DNA of 64,000 nt from Sulfurovum sp. (GCA_030949725.1 JAUZSE010000024.1:33960-97959), one strand, 5' to 3'. Positions 27,250-39,080 are shown, counted from the stretch's first letter. Numbers and translations: made by a program. Notes: generated from the sequence alone by a model not told the origin.

Positions 27250-28938
27250 ATGAGAAGTAACGAGATAAAAGAGGGTTTTTCCAGAGCTCCACATAGAAGT
27301 TTGTTGCGTGCAACAGGTGTAAAAGATGAGGATTTTGAAAAACCTTTCATTGGTGTAGCCAACTCATTTATAGAGATTATTCCAGGGCATTTTTTTCTAA
27401 ACAAAGTAGCAGAGATTATCAAAGAAGAGATCCGTGCAAATGGTTGTGTGCCTTTTGAATTTAACACTATAGGTGTGGATGATGGTATTGCTATGGGTCA
27501 TGATGGTATGCTCTACTCCTTGCCTTCTCGTGAAATCATCGCTAACTCTATAGAAACGGTAATGAACGCACACAAGCTAGATGCGATGATAGCCATACCA
27601 AACTGTGACAAGATCGTTCCAGGGATGATTATGGGTGCGTTACGTGTCGATGTTCCTACTGTCTTTGTCTCTGGGGGGCCTATGGAGAAAGGCTATACGG
27701 AAGATGGTACGCCTATAGACCTTGCAACAGCATTTGAAGCTGTAGGTAAACATGAAGCAGGTGAGATGTCGGATGAAGAACTTCTTGATATCGAATGTAA
27801 CGCTTGTCCTAGTGGTGGGTCATGTTCTGGTATGTTTACCGCAAACTCTATGAACACACTTATGGAGGCTATGGGTATTGCCCTTCCTGGTAATGGTACC
27901 ATCTTGGCATTGACACCTGCAAGAACGGCACTCTACAAACAAGCTGCACGTCGTATATGTGAGATAGCCAAACTTGAAGTAGCAGAGCAAGAAAAATACC
28001 GTATGAAAAATATCTTAAATGAAAATGCCGTACGGAATGCCTTCGCTGTAGATATGGCAATGGGTGGAAGCTCAAATACTGTACTACATATGTTAGCCAT
28101 TGCAAAAGAAGCAGATGTAGACTTTAAGTTAAGTGATATTAATGCTATTTCAAAACGTGTTTCACACATCGCTAAGATCTCTCCCTCTCTTTCTACTGTA
28201 CATATGGAAGACATCGATAAAGCAGGTGGCGTGAATGCCGTGATGCATGAGATGATGAAACGTGGTGACAATATTTTGTTTGATAACCTTGCTATTACAG
28301 GGGAAACACTCTATGAAAAAGTGAAAGATGCAAAAATTCTTGACACCGACATCATTCACACCATTGATAATGCTTACTCTGAGGTAGGTGGACTTGCCAT
28401 TCTCTATGGTAACTTAGCAGAAGAAGGTGCTGTGATTAAAACCGCAGGTATTACAGGAGAGAGAGTCTTTACTGGTACTGCTGTATGTTACAACTCACAA
28501 GATGAATGTATAGAAGGTATCTTAGCAGGTGAGGTAAAGGCTGGAAATGTTGTGGTCATCCGTTATGAAGGTCCTCGTGGTGGTCCAGGTATGCAAGAAA
28601 TGCTCAGTCCTACTTCACTCATTATGGGTATGGGACTAGGTGCTTCTGTGGCACTAATAACAGACGGTAGATTCTCAGGAGCTACAAGAGGAGCAAGCAT
28701 AGGACATGTAAGTCCAGAAGCTGCTGAAGGTGGTCTTATAGGATTACTTGAAAATGGTGACGAGATACACATTGACGTAGACCAATACATCTTACAGGCA
28801 AACCTTAGTGATGAGGTCATCGTAAAACGAAGAGAGAACTTTACACCTCTTGTAAAACCACTTACAAGTAAATGGCTAAAACAATACAGAGCCTTGGTAA
28901 CCAATGCAAGTTCTGGTGCAGTACTTTACGCAGAATAA
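27250..28938 (+). CDS. ilvD: Dihydroxy-acid dehydratase
   Basis: Dehydrates 2,3-dihydroxyisovalerate and its homologue in valine, leucine and isoleucine synthesis. Iron-sulfur and active-site segments are [15 protein letters not shown], the signature [20 protein letters not shown], and the C-terminal [21 protein letters not shown]. 562 residues, intact and full length. Stands alone between the tRNA cluster and an oppositely oriented cell-wall gene. Confidence 0.97.
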   Translation: MRSNEIKEGFSRAPHRSLLRATGVKDEDFEKPFIGVANSFIEIIPGHFFLNKVAEIIKEEIRANGCVPFEFNTIGVDDGIAMGHDGMLYSLPSREIIANSIETVMNAHKLDAMIAIPNCDKIVPGMIMGALRVDVPTVFVSGGPMEKGYTEDGTPIDLATAFEAVGKHEAGEMSDEELLDIECNACPSGGSCSGMFTANSMNTLMEAMGIALPGNGTILALTPARTALYKQAARRICEIAKLEVAEQEKYRMKNILNENAVRNAFAVDMAMGGSSNTVLHMLAIAKEADVDFKLSDINAISKRVSHIAKISPSLSTVHMEDIDKAGGVNAVMHEMMKRGDNILFDNLAITGETLYEKVKDAKILDTDIIHTIDNAYSEVGGLAILYGNLAEEGAVIKTAGITGERVFTGTAVCYNSQDECIEGILAGEVKAGNVVVIRYEGPRGGPGMQEMLSPTSLIMGMGLGASVALITDGRFSGATRGASIGHVSPEAAEGGLIGLLENGDEIHIDVDQYILQANLSDEVIVKRRENFTPLVKPLTSKWLKQYRALVTNASSGAVLYAE

Positions 28939-28967
28939 GTGTACATATCTTTTTATCTGCTCATTAG

Positions 28968-30189
28968 TTATAGAGGTCGTCTAGCACCTCTATAGCGTTG
29001 TCCGTAAAACTTACTTAAACTTGACACAACTACTTTCTTTTGTGCAGAACTGGCATGTATAAATTTATTATTCCCAAGATAGATACCTACATGGTTCACA
29101 TATCCCTTACGTCTTTTAGAAGTATCAAAAAAGATAAGGTCACCCTTTTTCAAATTTTTTCTCTTCACATACTTACCATGCTTTGATTGGTTAATAGAAG
29201 TTCGAGGTATAGATATTCCATTTTTTCCATAAACATACTTGGTAAAGCTAGAGCAGTCATAAGTATTTTTAGTACCACTGGCTCCCCATACATATTTTTT
29301 ACCCAGTTTCTTTTTTGCATCTTTTGTAATTTTCCTACATTTTTTCGCATCTACTTTTTTACTTCCTGAAAAGATACTAGCCAAACTAAGGGTATTTGAT
29401 TTTTTTGTTTTTTTGTTTTTTTGTTTTAGGCTCACTGAATCTAAATTAGAAATAGATGCAAGCAACTTTTTCTTTGCAGATTTTTTTCTTTTTAAATTTC
29501 TTCTTTTTAGCTACTTTATAAGTCTTTTTAGGGGTTTTAGCTTTACGAACTACTTTTAAAGGCTTTTTCTTCTTTTCTACAACCTCTGCAACATAAGTAT
29601 TTTTTGGTACTTCTATCACTCTTCCTATTTTGAGAATATCACCTTTTACAAGTCCATTGGCTTTACGTACTTCTTCTACTGTTGTACTATATTTACGTGC
29701 AACAGTAAAAAGTGTTTCCCCATTTTCTATACTATGTTTCGCCATAAGTACCGGGGGTTTTACCTTTATTTTTGCAACATACGTATCTTTAGGTACCTTT
29801 AGAATCCTACCTATTTTGAGTACCTCACCTTTTTTAAGTCCATTGGTTTTACGTACTTCTTCTATCGTAGTATGGTATTTATGTGCAACAGTAAAAAGTG
29901 TTTCTCCATTTTCAATACTATGTTCCACCATCACTAGAGCAGAAGTATTTGCCTTCTTCTTTGCAATATAAGTATCTGTAGGTACTTTTAGCACTCTTCC
30001 TATTTTGAGGGTTTCTCCCTTTACAAGTCCATTGGCTTTACGGACTTCCTCTATCGTAGTATGATTTTCATGGGCTACAGTATAGAGTGTCTCTCCACTT
30101 TTTATTTTATGTTCTATGGTTTTACTCTTTGCCTGAAGAGGTCCCAGTAGAACAAAAAAAGAAAATAATGAGGTGTAAATTTTATTCAT
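28968..30189 (-). CDS. LysM-NlpC/P60 cell-wall endopeptidase, one frameshift
   Basis: Signal peptide, then three LysM peptidoglycan-binding repeats (each with xxIENGETLFTVAxKYxTTxEEVRKxNGL), a lysine-rich linker, and a C-terminal NlpC/P60 domain with catalytic Cys in NTYDCSSFTKYVYG and His in NHVGIYLGNNKFIHAS. The linker frame breaks in an A-rich run near 29490 (KKKKICKEKVACIYF-stop); one A fewer gives KKKKSAKKKLLASISN and joins the two parts to about 405 residues. Expected to cut peptide stems of peptidoglycan in the periplasm. Confidence 0.87.
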
Positions 30190-30223
30190 TTATGTATTTC
30201 CTCCTTTTAAACAATTAAATTAT

Positions 30224-31975
30224 TTAATTATAACACGATACGATTAACAAATAACAAATGGTCACGAACAATCTCTTACATATTACTAAATACTTACCCA
30301 AAGAAATGTTTTTTAGTTCCTCTACAATAGTATCTGCCACTCTAAACGCATTGGCATAAATAGTCCAAGTATAGGCTACAGAACCGCCTGTGGGCATAAA
30401 ACTTGCATCGGCAACAAACAAGTTTTTAACATCATGTGATCTGCAATATTTATTGAGTACAGAGGTTTTAGGGTCATCACCAAAACGACATCCTCCAGCT
30501 ACTAGGTTTTGAGGTGGGGCAGAAGATACGCCTGAATAGATGTTCTTTGCACCCATTTCTTCAAGTATTTTTTCACACTTCTCAGCGATGTACTTGCCTA
30601 CTTTCACATCTTGAGGATGCCCTTCTACCCGTAACTTTCCAACAGGCATGCCGTATTTGTCTTTATGTGTAGGATCCAAAGCAACAAAACAGTCATCATT
30701 GGGAAGCCAATCATTAAAGATTTCAAAACGTATATTTTTTTGTTCAGAAAAACGTTTTACGATACGGTCTCCTAGTGCTTTCCCCCAAAGAAGTTTGCCG
30801 TTTTCATAGCCATTTTTACGTGCGCGGGTAATGATATTTTGATGTTCAAACATGAACTCTACTGAGCCACCTTTAAATTTACCATCCCACCAATGGTCTA
30901 TAAAGTACCAGTCCAAAACCGAACGATTTACAAAAAGTCCTGTGGTCATCAAGTCATCAAACTTGATCTCTTTTAGAGAATCTTTGTGTAGTTCTCCCTG
31001 CCCAGAACCTCCTCCTGAGAAAATTAAATTTTTTCCTAACTCTCCAGAACTATTACCTAGCCCATCAGGATGGTGATTATTGGCTGAATTTAGTAAAAGT
31101 CTTGCACTCTCATGTGCCTGTGCTGCCACAACAAACATTTTGCCTTCTATCTTTTTCTCTTTCCCCGTAATCGTGTCTACCACAACAGCATAATCTACTT
31201 TGTCTTTTAGGGAAGTATGTAAAGATTTTACATGGGTATTGGTAAGTAGCGTAAGATTCCCTGTGGCAAGTGCTGGTTTCAAAAGTGCTTCACGAGAGCT
31301 ACCCTTTGCTCCCGAACTACAACCATAACTTCCACAAAGGTTCGAATAATAACAAGCATCTCGCCCTGCTTTATCTTTAGAAAGAACAGCCCTTGGTGTT
31401 ACAAGAGGTGTAATGTCAAGTGCTTTACAGCTTTTGTCAAGAAGCTTTACGACAGCATTTTCTTTGGTGGGTGCTTGCGTAAAGTTTGGCGTACTGCGAG
31501 GGGGTTCAAAAGGATGTTCTTCATAATGTCCAGAGATACCTACCAACTCTTCTGCCAAAGCATAATACGGTTCCAATTCACTATAGGTAATGGGCCAATC
31601 AACTACATTTGCACCCTTAATCTCTCCATATTTACTTTTAAGTCTAAAATCATCTGGATGCAAACGATGTAACATCCCCGACATAAAATTGGATGAACCA
31701 CCCACGATATTGCCATTCCAAAAGCTCCATCCCGATTCATAGGTAGGCGTAGCAATCCATTTACCCTCCACTTTCTCCTCTATCGTATGGTATTCATCAA
31801 ACAAAGAAGGAGTCACAAGATCCCGTCTACAATACGCCAATTCGTCTTTGCTAAATTCTTCACGCTTCATTAGGCGACCTTTTTCTAGCACTGCGACTTT
31901 GTACCCTGCTTTGCATAAAGTATATGCCACCGCACCACCACTAGCTCCCGAACCGATAATCACTACATCATACAT
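30224..31975 (-). CDS. GMC-family FAD-dependent oxidoreductase
   Basis: 583 residues. N-terminal FAD-binding IIGSGASGGAVAYTLCKAGYKVAVLEKG, GGSSNFMSGMLHRLHP, and the GMC C-terminal block CRFGDDPKTSVLNKYCRSHDVKNLFVADASFMPTGG. The gene is 3 bp from a gluconate-2-dehydrogenase subunit 3-like gene, so the product is likely the flavoprotein subunit of a membrane-linked sugar, sugar acid or alcohol dehydrogenase. No cytochrome c subunit gene adjoins, and the substrate is unknown. The last 20 residues (LVICKRLFVTICYLLIVSCYN) are hydrophobic and atypical, perhaps from a small indel before the true stop. Confidence 0.85.
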   Translation of the reverse strand: MYDVVIIGSGASGGAVAYTLCKAGYKVAVLEKGRLMKREEFSKDELAYCRRDLVTPSLFDEYHTIEEKVEGKWIATPTYESGWSFWNGNIVGGSSNFMSGMLHRLHPDDFRLKSKYGEIKGANVVDWPITYSELEPYYALAEELVGISGHYEEHPFEPPRSTPNFTQAPTKENAVVKLLDKSCKALDITPLVTPRAVLSKDKAGRDACYYSNLCGSYGCSSGAKGSSREALLKPALATGNLTLLTNTHVKSLHTSLKDKVDYAVVVDTITGKEKKIEGKMFVVAAQAHESARLLLNSANNHHPDGLGNSSGELGKNLIFSGGGSGQGELHKDSLKEIKFDDLMTTGLFVNRSVLDWYFIDHWWDGKFKGGSVEFMFEHQNIITRARKNGYENGKLLWGKALGDRIVKRFSEQKNIRFEIFNDWLPNDDCFVALDPTHKDKYGMPVGKLRVEGHPQDVKVGKYIAEKCEKILEEMGAKNIYSGVSSAPPQNLVAGGCRFGDDPKTSVLNKYCRSHDVKNLFVADASFMPTGGSVAYTWTIYANAFRVADTIVEELKNISLGKYLVICKRLFVTICYLLIVSCYN

Positions 31976-31978
31976 ATA

Positions 31979-32494
31979 TCATACCCCCATGTACTTTGTC
32001 TTAGGTCGAGGAAAGCCTCCAAAAGCACCCAAGGCTTTCCATCCCTCTTCTTTTATATTCGATCCATAAATAGGATCACAGAATAGTCCTTCCATCGTCA
32101 ATGTCAAAATACGAGAGAGCCAATTACGCCCGTAATTCGTTTCTTCATAGGCACGCAAAGCCTTTTCTTTCTTATGCGTTGTCATAGATACAAATTGACC
32201 CTTTTCACGCGTATGCAACTCTTTGGCACCCTCAAGCACAAAAGCTTTTATATCTCTATCATAGCTTTTATGGGTGATAGTTTCAAATACAAACTCTGTC
32301 ACATGCATAGAAACGGCGGAAGGTAACTTACTCCCTTCGGGAAACATATGTTTTTGTACTGCAAAAAGCGTTGCTTCTATAGTGTTAAATTCATCTTTAA
32401 ATTCTTTTTCAGAAACGCTCATCTCTTTGGCTGGGATGTACGTGGAGAGTCCAAGCAAAGAACCCAAAATAAGAAATTGTCTTCGTTTTATCAT
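31979..32494 (-). CDS. Gluconate 2-dehydrogenase subunit 3-like protein
   Basis: 171 residues with a Tat-like signal (KRRQFLILGSLLGLSTYIPA). The mature part, with FAVQKHMFPEG and the C-terminal FCDPIYGSNIKEEGWKALGAFGGFPRP, matches the small subunit that accompanies GMC dehydrogenases. It would carry the flavin subunit through the Tat system to the periplasm. First gene of a two-gene operon. Confidence 0.85.
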   Translation of the reverse strand: MIKRRQFLILGSLLGLSTYIPAKEMSVSEKEFKDEFNTIEATLFAVQKHMFPEGSKLPSAVSMHVTEFVFETITHKSYDRDIKAFVLEGAKELHTREKGQFVSMTTHKKEKALRAYEETNYGRNWLSRILTLTMEGLFCDPIYGSNIKEEGWKALGAFGGFPRPKTKYMGV

Positions 32495-32589
32495 CTGAAT
32501 ATATACCTTTTATGGGGTGATTACTAAGCGTAGTATAGTCACTCTTTGTGTACTTTAAGTGTAAGATATCTCTATATTAGCAAGGATAG

Positions 32590-33620
32590 GCTACCGATAC
32601 TAAGCTTGAGAAGATATGTAGCTGTGGTGATACAATGCACAAGATTAAAGAACTTGTATCAGAACAATACGATATAGTACCTGCAAAATTTCAAGTCATA
32701 CAAAACGTTAGATTCGTATATGGTTGTAGATGTGGAGAGAAACCAAGCACAACAGCATTGAGCACCATTTATCCTCCCAAAGACACAAGTAACCGCTTCA
32801 TTCTTAGCAACTATTGCTGTACAAAAGTTTGAAGATGCATTGCCACTGTACAGACAAGCTAAAATTTATAAAAATAGATTTGGTGGCTCCATTCAATGAT
32901 ACGACACTCTCTAATTGGATGATAAAAGCTTCTGAAAAACTAAAACATTTTAAAGAAAAACTCAAAGAGAGACTCCTAGAGAATGAATATATACAAGCAG
33001 ATGAGACGACACTTCAAGTAGTGAATGCACACAAAGGCAAAGCAACAAAAAATCCTATATATGGCTAGGTGTAGGAATGGATAAATATAAAATTGTCTAT
33101 ATGCACTATGCCAATAACAGGAGTGCAGTGGCAGCGACCGCACTCCTCGAGGGCTTTAGTGGTTTTCTACAAACAGATGGATACGTTGGATATAATGATG
33201 TGGTCAAGACAAATGATATGACACATCTAGCTTGCTACCACGCTAGACGAAAGTTTGCAGATATAGTCAAATCAGGAGTCAGTGACCCACAAAGTAAGAG
33301 TTATGCACAAGAAGCCATAACACTCATACAGAAACTCTATAAAATAGAAAAAGAGATAAAAGATGATCCTCCTGATAAAAAGTTAATTATCAGAAAAGAG
33401 AAATCTCAACCTATCATCAACACTATAAGAGAATGGATTAACACAAAGTTCTATAAAGCACAAGAACTTGGTGGTGCTATTGCTAAAGCATTTGTGTATC
33501 TCAATAATCAATTTCCTAAGCTAAAAGTCTATCTTACTGATGGAAGACTCAATATTGATAATAATGGAGCAGAAAACCATATAAGACCTATGGTACTTGG
33601 TAGAAAGAATTGGTTACTTT
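32590..33620 (+). pseudogene. IS66-family transposase remnant
   Basis: Pieces of TnpC in three frames: zinc-binding KICSCGDTMHKIKELVSEQYDIVPA and VYGCRCGEKPSTTA, then the DDE core with IQADETTLQVVNA, LQTDGYVGYND and NNGAENHIRPMVLGRKNWLL. Frames break near 32830 and near 33068 (a missing base before WLGVGMDKYKI). The N-terminal third, accessory genes tnpA and tnpB, and the C-terminal tail are absent, so the element is dead. Its right end runs into the end of a short gene on the other strand. Confidence 0.88.
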
Positions 33621-33748
33621 TACATACTATCTTTCAACCTTTCATTAGGGGGTATATTATTCTTTTTGGGTGTTTTCAATACAATAAAAAATATCACCAA
33701 AATCAAACCATACGCAGCATAATAATAAATATTTTCACCTTGTGGCAT
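33620..33748 (-). CDS. Small membrane protein, possibly truncated by the IS66 remnant
   Basis: 42 residues, MPQGENIYYYAAYGLILVIFFIVL then KTPKKNNIPP: one membrane helix and a charged tail. The ATG overlaps the stop of the EIIA gene (TAATG), so translation is coupled. The last codons lie in IS66 sequence, so the original C-terminus may be lost. Function unknown. Confidence 0.5.
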   Translation of the reverse strand: MPQGENIYYYAAYGLILVIFFIVLKTPKKNNIPPNERLKDSM

Positions 33749-34218
33749 TAGCTCACCTCCATAATTTTATCTTGACTTTTAACGATAGCCAAATTTTTCT
33801 CAATGTTTTTAACATCACTTGTATCCGTGATAATGATAGGGGTGACAATATCTTTTGCATGTTCACGTATATACGCTAAATCAACTTCAATGATAGCATC
33901 ACCAACTTTCACTTCATCTCCCTCATTTGCAATACGGGTAAAACCTTTTCCCGCAAGTGCAACCGTATCTAAGCCGATATGCACCATCACTTCTAAGTCC
34001 TTGATGCTCTTAATACTATAGGCATGGTTGCTAGAAAATATCTTTGATACCACACCATCAATAGGGGCAGTAAATATATTAGATAGTGGGATGATTGCCA
34101 CACCATCTCCTACCATTTTTTGTGAAAAAACTTCATCAGGTACAGATTCTAGGGCTACAATCTGACCATCTACAGGAGCATAAACAGCTCTTACTTTACG
34201 TTTTAAAAATCCGAACAT
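33748..34218 (-). CDS. PTS system EIIA component, glucose/GlcNAc type
   Basis: 156-residue EIIA-Glc fold: VYAPVDGQIVALESVPDEVFSQKMVGDGVAIIP, FTAPIDGVVSKIFSSNHAYSI, and the phosphoryl-accepting His in EVMVHIGLDTVALAGKGF. It should pass phosphate from HPr to EIIB. The EIICB protein at 56377 lacks its own EIIA domain, so this is its likely partner, 22 kb away. Neighbours nagA and a hybrid kinase lie on the same strand. Confidence 0.9.
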   Translation of the reverse strand: MFGFLKRKVRAVYAPVDGQIVALESVPDEVFSQKMVGDGVAIIPLSNIFTAPIDGVVSKIFSSNHAYSIKSIKDLEVMVHIGLDTVALAGKGFTRIANEGDEVKVGDAIIEVDLAYIREHAKDIVTPIIITDTSDVKNIEKNLAIVKSQDKIMEVS

Positions 34219-34229
34219 TTACTTACCTT

Positions 34230-36328
34230 CTATCTTTTATTTTGAGTCAAATATTTTTCTATTTCATTTTGTAACTTTTTCCAATTTTTTTGATAAAGGA
34301 AGTCATATTCTATGAGATATATTTTTTGTCCCATAGATATAAATTGGAGTAATTCCGTGAGTAGTTTAATCATCTCTCCAGCATGGATATTTTCATACAA
34401 TGGAAGTGTAGATTGACAAAATTCTTCCAACGCACGATACTCTTGCGCATATACCATCTTAGAAAATACTTCCAACGTCTCTTCTAGCATATCCATAGTC
34501 TCTTTCAATATTTCCCGATACAGTAGCTCATTTTCAGCTTCTTTTAGTCCTTTGTCAATATCTAATATATTTGTATTAAAATCAAACTTTACTTGTGTTG
34601 ACAGCAATCTTTGTGTTCGTATTTCAGGTGTAACCACTAAAAATCTTTTCAAGGCACGATACACTTCTTCCGTTGTAATCGGTTTTGCGATAGAAGCATT
34701 CATCCCTGCAAGTTGCATCTCTCTTAATTCATGCGTAAAAGCCATTGAAGAGATAGAAACAATGGGAATATTATTCCATTTCTTCTTTTTACGTATATGT
34801 CTAGTCATAGTCAGTCCATCCATCACTGGCATATTTATATCTGAGAATATAATATCTATCTCTTCTTTTTCAAGTAGCTCTAACATCTCTGCACCATTTC
34901 TCATACAGAAAAGAGTAACACCATCTATATTTAAAATATGTTTAATGATGCGTTGATCTATCTTACTATCTTCTACTATGGCAATATGTGCACCTTGATA
35001 TTGCTCAAGATTATCTTCCAAATCCTTACCATATTTTTTGATTGCAAATGTTTTAGAATCAAAAATTTCCATATTGTTGATCCCTTTGACTGCTTTACTT
35101 TCAAGCATGAACATTTGATATAAAATCTCTTCTACATCACCAATAATCGTTGGGTTAAAAAGTTCTGCATGGGCAATAGTCTTTGCACGTTCAATTTTTT
35201 TCTTCTGATTCAAATAATTCATGCATAATAATAATTTTGAACTTACTGCTTTTATCTTCGTAGATATTTCTAAAAAAGTTTACATGTGTATGTCCAATAT
35301 CTGACGATCTCAAAATAGCCATATCATACTTTTTCATATTTGGTTTCGTATTTTCAAAATCAGATAATTTCATATTTTCAATAGAAATACCAAATGTTTG
35401 AAAAATATATTGTGCTCTTTTAGTGTCATATTCATCCTGCCCGATAAATAAAGCTTTTTTCCCATCTAAAGATTTTCTCAATTCATCTTGATTATTTCTC
35501 TTGTCTTTATCTACATAATAAGGTATAGTAAAACTATAATGATTCCCAGTCCTTTTACTGCTTTTTACTTCTATGGATCCCCGACATAGCTTCCGCAATC
35601 TTTTTAGCTTTGATGAAAGTAAGTAAGTTTTGACGCATAGTACTCAATGTCCGATTGGCTTGCATATATTCTTTGACGCTTGCCTTGTCCATAAAACCAT
35701 TTTTATTGATGATATCAAACACTATAAATTGATCTTTAACTTTTGAAATCTTTAGACTGATGCCCGAACCTGTACTAAGTTCAAGACTTTGTGTTAATAA
35801 AATTTCCAAAACCTGTTCTATATAATCATTGTCACCAACAATATATCGACCCACATCACTTTGCACATCAAAATAGAGCGTTTGTTTATTTTTTTGTAAT
35901 ATTGTTTTCAATTTATTTGTCAATATATGCAATAATCCACTAATTCTAAAAGGTTGATTTTCGATTTTGACCTTACGCATTTCAACTCTATATTGTTCCA
36001 CAATATCTGCATTCGTTGTTTTCGTATAAAGCTCTGCTTTTAAGGGAGGGGGAGAGGTATCTTTTAAAAATCTTGAAAAACGCATCCCAAGTGATGGTTT
36101 TAACTTTAGCAACCATGGGAGTATCTGTGCTACTACTAAATGTTGTAAGACACCTTTTCTTCGTTGTTTCCATTTCTTAACAAGATTAAATTTCTCTACT
36201 ACAATATAGACAAATAATAAAAGGTTCAAAAAAAACTGTCCGTAAACAAGGATTTCATACTCTGTAGAAGTACCCTCATGTGCATAAGTCCAGACTATTG
36301 ACAGCATTAAAAGAATGATTACTTTCAT
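34230..36328 (-). CDS. Hybrid kinase-like protein with degenerate ATPase and two receiver-like domains, two frameshifts
   Basis: Three frames make one protein of about 695 residues. The N-terminal membrane segment (QFFLNLLLFVYIVVEKF) is followed by a HATPase-like region (GDNDYIEQVLEILLTQSLE, SGSIEVKSSKRTGNHYSF) without a recognisable phospho-accepting H-box, a receiver-like segment lacking the usual Asp (KKALFIGQDEYDTK), and a normal receiver (AIVEDSKIDQ, IIFSDINMPVMDG, SIAKPI). A C-terminal helical region could be Hpt-like. Indels are near 35570 (GGGG for GGG) and 35205 (A6 for A5). Probably a signalling scaffold; its input is unknown. Confidence 0.7.
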
Positions 36329-36402
36329 ATTATTTACTACTTTATAAGATTTTTTTGTTTAATAATTAAAATTATATCCAAAAATTAAAACTTCACACTA
36401 TG

Positions 36403-37528
36403 TTAGCTCTTGTACTTCAATTCTCCTGCGACTATAGTATAGCGTATACAAAAGCTCTCGTCAAATATCACTATATCTGCATCATACCCTGCACATAGTT
36501 CACCTTTAAGGATAGCTAGTTTTTGTGCAGGAGCTTTCGTCACACTATAAACAGCTTCTATCATATTCATGGAAGTATGGTTGAGCATATTGCGTAATGC
36601 TTCATTCATCTTTAGTACCGAGCCTGCCAATGTACCATCTTCTAAGACTGCTTTCCCCTCAGATACCTCAACTTTTCGTCCACCTAGATCATAAGTTCCA
36701 CACTTCATACATCCCGCACGCATCGCATCGGTAATAAGTATAAGTTTATTTTTTTTAATCTTTTGTACCAATTCTAGGGTTGAAGGATGCGTATGCACTA
36801 AATCAGCAATCATATCACAGGTGACATCTGCATCCAACACTGCTCCCACAATACCTGGTTTTCTATGATGGTAAGGACTCATAGCATTAAACAAGTGTGT
36901 TGCATGTGACACACCCCAAGCAAAACTTTCTTTACACTTTTCATAAGACGCATTAGAATGACCAATGCTTAAAATGATATGAGGATACTCTTTTGTCAGA
37001 GTACTTAACAAATGCTTCCCCACCATCAACCTCAGGTGCCAAGGTAATCATTTTGATTTCTTGCATATAATTTTTAATCAAATTTAGGGTTGGTTTTTCT
37101 ATATAGTGTTGATCTTGCGCGCCATGTTTACTTGCATTGATAAAAGGTCCTTCAAGATGAATACCGAGTATATTCGCCCCTGTGACTTGCCTTCCATGTT
37201 TTTGAATATTTTGCAAAGCCTTATCAATCGCTTCCTCTGACATTGTCATCGTTGTAGCAAGGAATGAGGTTGTTCCTGTTTCTAAAAGAATGGAAGAGAT
37301 GCGTTCCAGTGCTTGGGGTGTTGCATCCATTACATCTGCATCCCCCGAACCATGGATATGCAGGTCTATAAACCCTGGACAAACATAGCAACCCTTAGCA
37401 TCTATAATCTCCATACCTCTCAAATCATTTTTATCAGAAATCTCTATGATATGCTTGTCAAAGAAAAGTGTTTTTCCTTCAATAATTTCGACATCTGTTA
37501 TGATCTTTGCATTGATAATAGCTTTAAT
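36403..37528 (-). CDS. nagA: N-acetylglucosamine-6-phosphate deacetylase, one frameshift
   Basis: Deacetylates GlcNAc-6-P made by the PTS. Metal and substrate motifs: PGFIDLHIHGSGDADVMDA, LGIHLEGPFINASKHGAQ, then after an indel near 37005 SIGHSNASYEKC, SHATHLFNAMSPYHHRKPG and LITDAMRAG. The best start is ATT at 37526-37528, which follows AAGGGGGAAAAT and gives KAIINAKIITDVEI; a GTG-type start at 37570 would run inside fadD. Restored length about 375 residues, normal for NagA. No nagB lies in the window. Confidence 0.88.
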
Positions 37529-37538
37529 ATTTTCCCCC

Positions 37539-39080
37539 TTACGCGTCTTGTATCTTCTCTTTAAGCACACGCTTTAATACTTTCCCTGTTGCATTTTTAG
37601 GAAGTTCTTTAATGAGATGAATCTGTTTTGGTATTTTATAATTTGCCAAAGACTCTTTCATATACTTTTTTAATCCTGCTTCATCAAGTGTATATACACC
37701 TTCTTTAAGTTCGATATATACAATAGGTACTTCACCACTTCTTTCATCCACTATGCCTATCACCGCAGAAGCAGAAACACCCTCAAAAACGTCTATGATT
37801 TCTTCTATCTCTCGTGGGTAGATATTCATCCCTTTAGAGATAATAAGATCTTTTTTTCTGTCTACTATAAACAAGAAACCTTCATCGTCCATGTAACCCA
37901 TGTCTCCTGTAAGTAACCAACCATTGATGATAGTCTCTTCCGTAGCAGTCGGACGACCTAGATACCCTTGCATCACATTGTCACCTTTGACAATAATATC
38001 ACCGATTATTCCGTACTCCACTTCATTCATGTCTGCATCAACTACTTTCATTTCATAGCTATCTAACGCCGTGCCTACAGATCCTGCCTTTTGTTTTTCA
38101 AAGGTATTCATACACACCGCAGGACTGGCTTCACTCAAACCATAACCCTCTAGTAGTGTGGCTCTTTTAAACTTCTTTGACATCGCTTCAAGTGTTTTAG
38201 GTTGTAGTGCTGCTGCACCAGAGATGAAAGCTCTAATAGAATTGAACCACATGAAATACCAAGGTAGTTTAGCCTTTGCCAATGCATGGTATACATCAGG
38301 AATACCAAAAAATATCGTTACACGTTTGGTTAACGTTTGCTTGAAGATATTGGAGAAGGGTTGTATAGATTTGATAATGACAATACTCATGCCTACTTGC
38401 ATAGGTAGCATCACACCTATAGTAAATGTAAAAGAGTGAAACATTGGTAAAAACACAATGGCTCTGTCTTTGGGTATCAATTTGATAGTCATCGCACCCG
38501 AACGTCCATTTGAAAAAATGTTTTTATAGCTCAACATTGCACCTTTGGGTTTACCTGTCGTCCCCGAAGTATAAATGATAACTGCCGTATCTTCTAGCTC
38601 TGTAACCCGATGCTCCACAGAAGTTTTTGTATCTAAAGCCACATCAAAAGAATGATGTTGCTCTCCTTTGGTTACATTCTCACCTTCCCATACAATACAG
38701 TGGCATAGTGAACGGGCCTTACTAGCATTGACCACTTTAGCATGTACAACAGAAGCCATAAGTATAGTAGCTCCACTGTCTTCCAAAATATATGTCAGTT
38801 CATCTTCTTTCAAAAAGGTGTTGATTGGCACAACCATAGCACCTAATTTAGAAGCAGCAAAAATACTATAGATAAACTCAGGAGAATTACGTAAAAAAAA
38901 CGCCACCTTATCGCCTTTGTTTACTCCTAGTCCTGACAAATAGGCTGCAAGTTTATCCACAGCCTCCAAAATCTCTCCATAAGTGATTTTATCCTTATCT
39001 ACAAAAAGTGCTACTTTTTTACTATGTGTTTTTGCCTGAGAAGTGATGAGTTCATAAAAGTTATTAAATGGGTATTCCAT
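37539..39080 (-). CDS. fadD: Long-chain fatty acid-CoA ligase
   Basis: Acyl-adenylate enzyme with AMP-binding motif VIIYTSGTTGKPKGAMLSYKN, LEGYGLSEASPAVCMN, the adenylate motif GWLLTGDMGYMDDEGFLFIVDRKKDLI and a C-terminal lysine in LPKNATGKVLKRVLKE. Start placed at ATG 39080, one base after the fadL stop; an in-frame start at 39104 lies within fadL. Part of a lipase-fadL-fadD set: it would activate fatty acids brought in by FadL. Confidence 0.9.
   Translation of the reverse strand: MEYPFNNFYELITSQAKTHSKKVALFVDKDKITYGEILEAVDKLAAYLSGLGVNKGDKVAFFLRNSPEFIYSIFAASKLGAMVVPINTFLKEDELTYILEDSGATILMASVVHAKVVNASKARSLCHCIVWEGENVTKGEQHHSFDVALDTKTSVEHRVTELEDTAVIIYTSGTTGKPKGAMLSYKNIFSNGRSGAMTIKLIPKDRAIVFLPMFHSFTFTIGVMLPMQVGMSIVIIKSIQPFSNIFKQTLTKRVTIFFGIPDVYHALAKAKLPWYFMWFNSIRAFISGAAALQPKTLEAMSKKFKRATLLEGYGLSEASPAVCMNTFEKQKAGSVGTALDSYEMKVVDADMNEVEYGIIGDIIVKGDNVMQGYLGRPTATEETIINGWLLTGDMGYMDDEGFLFIVDRKKDLIISKGMNIYPREIEEIIDVFEGVSASAVIGIVDERSGEVPIVYIELKEGVYTLDEAGLKKYMKESLANYKIPKQIHLIKELPKNATGKVLKRVLKEKIQDA

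Noticed and set aside
32590..33620. Active IS66 element
   Set aside because: Transposase is in three frames and lacks ends; no terminal repeats or tnpA/tnpB seen.
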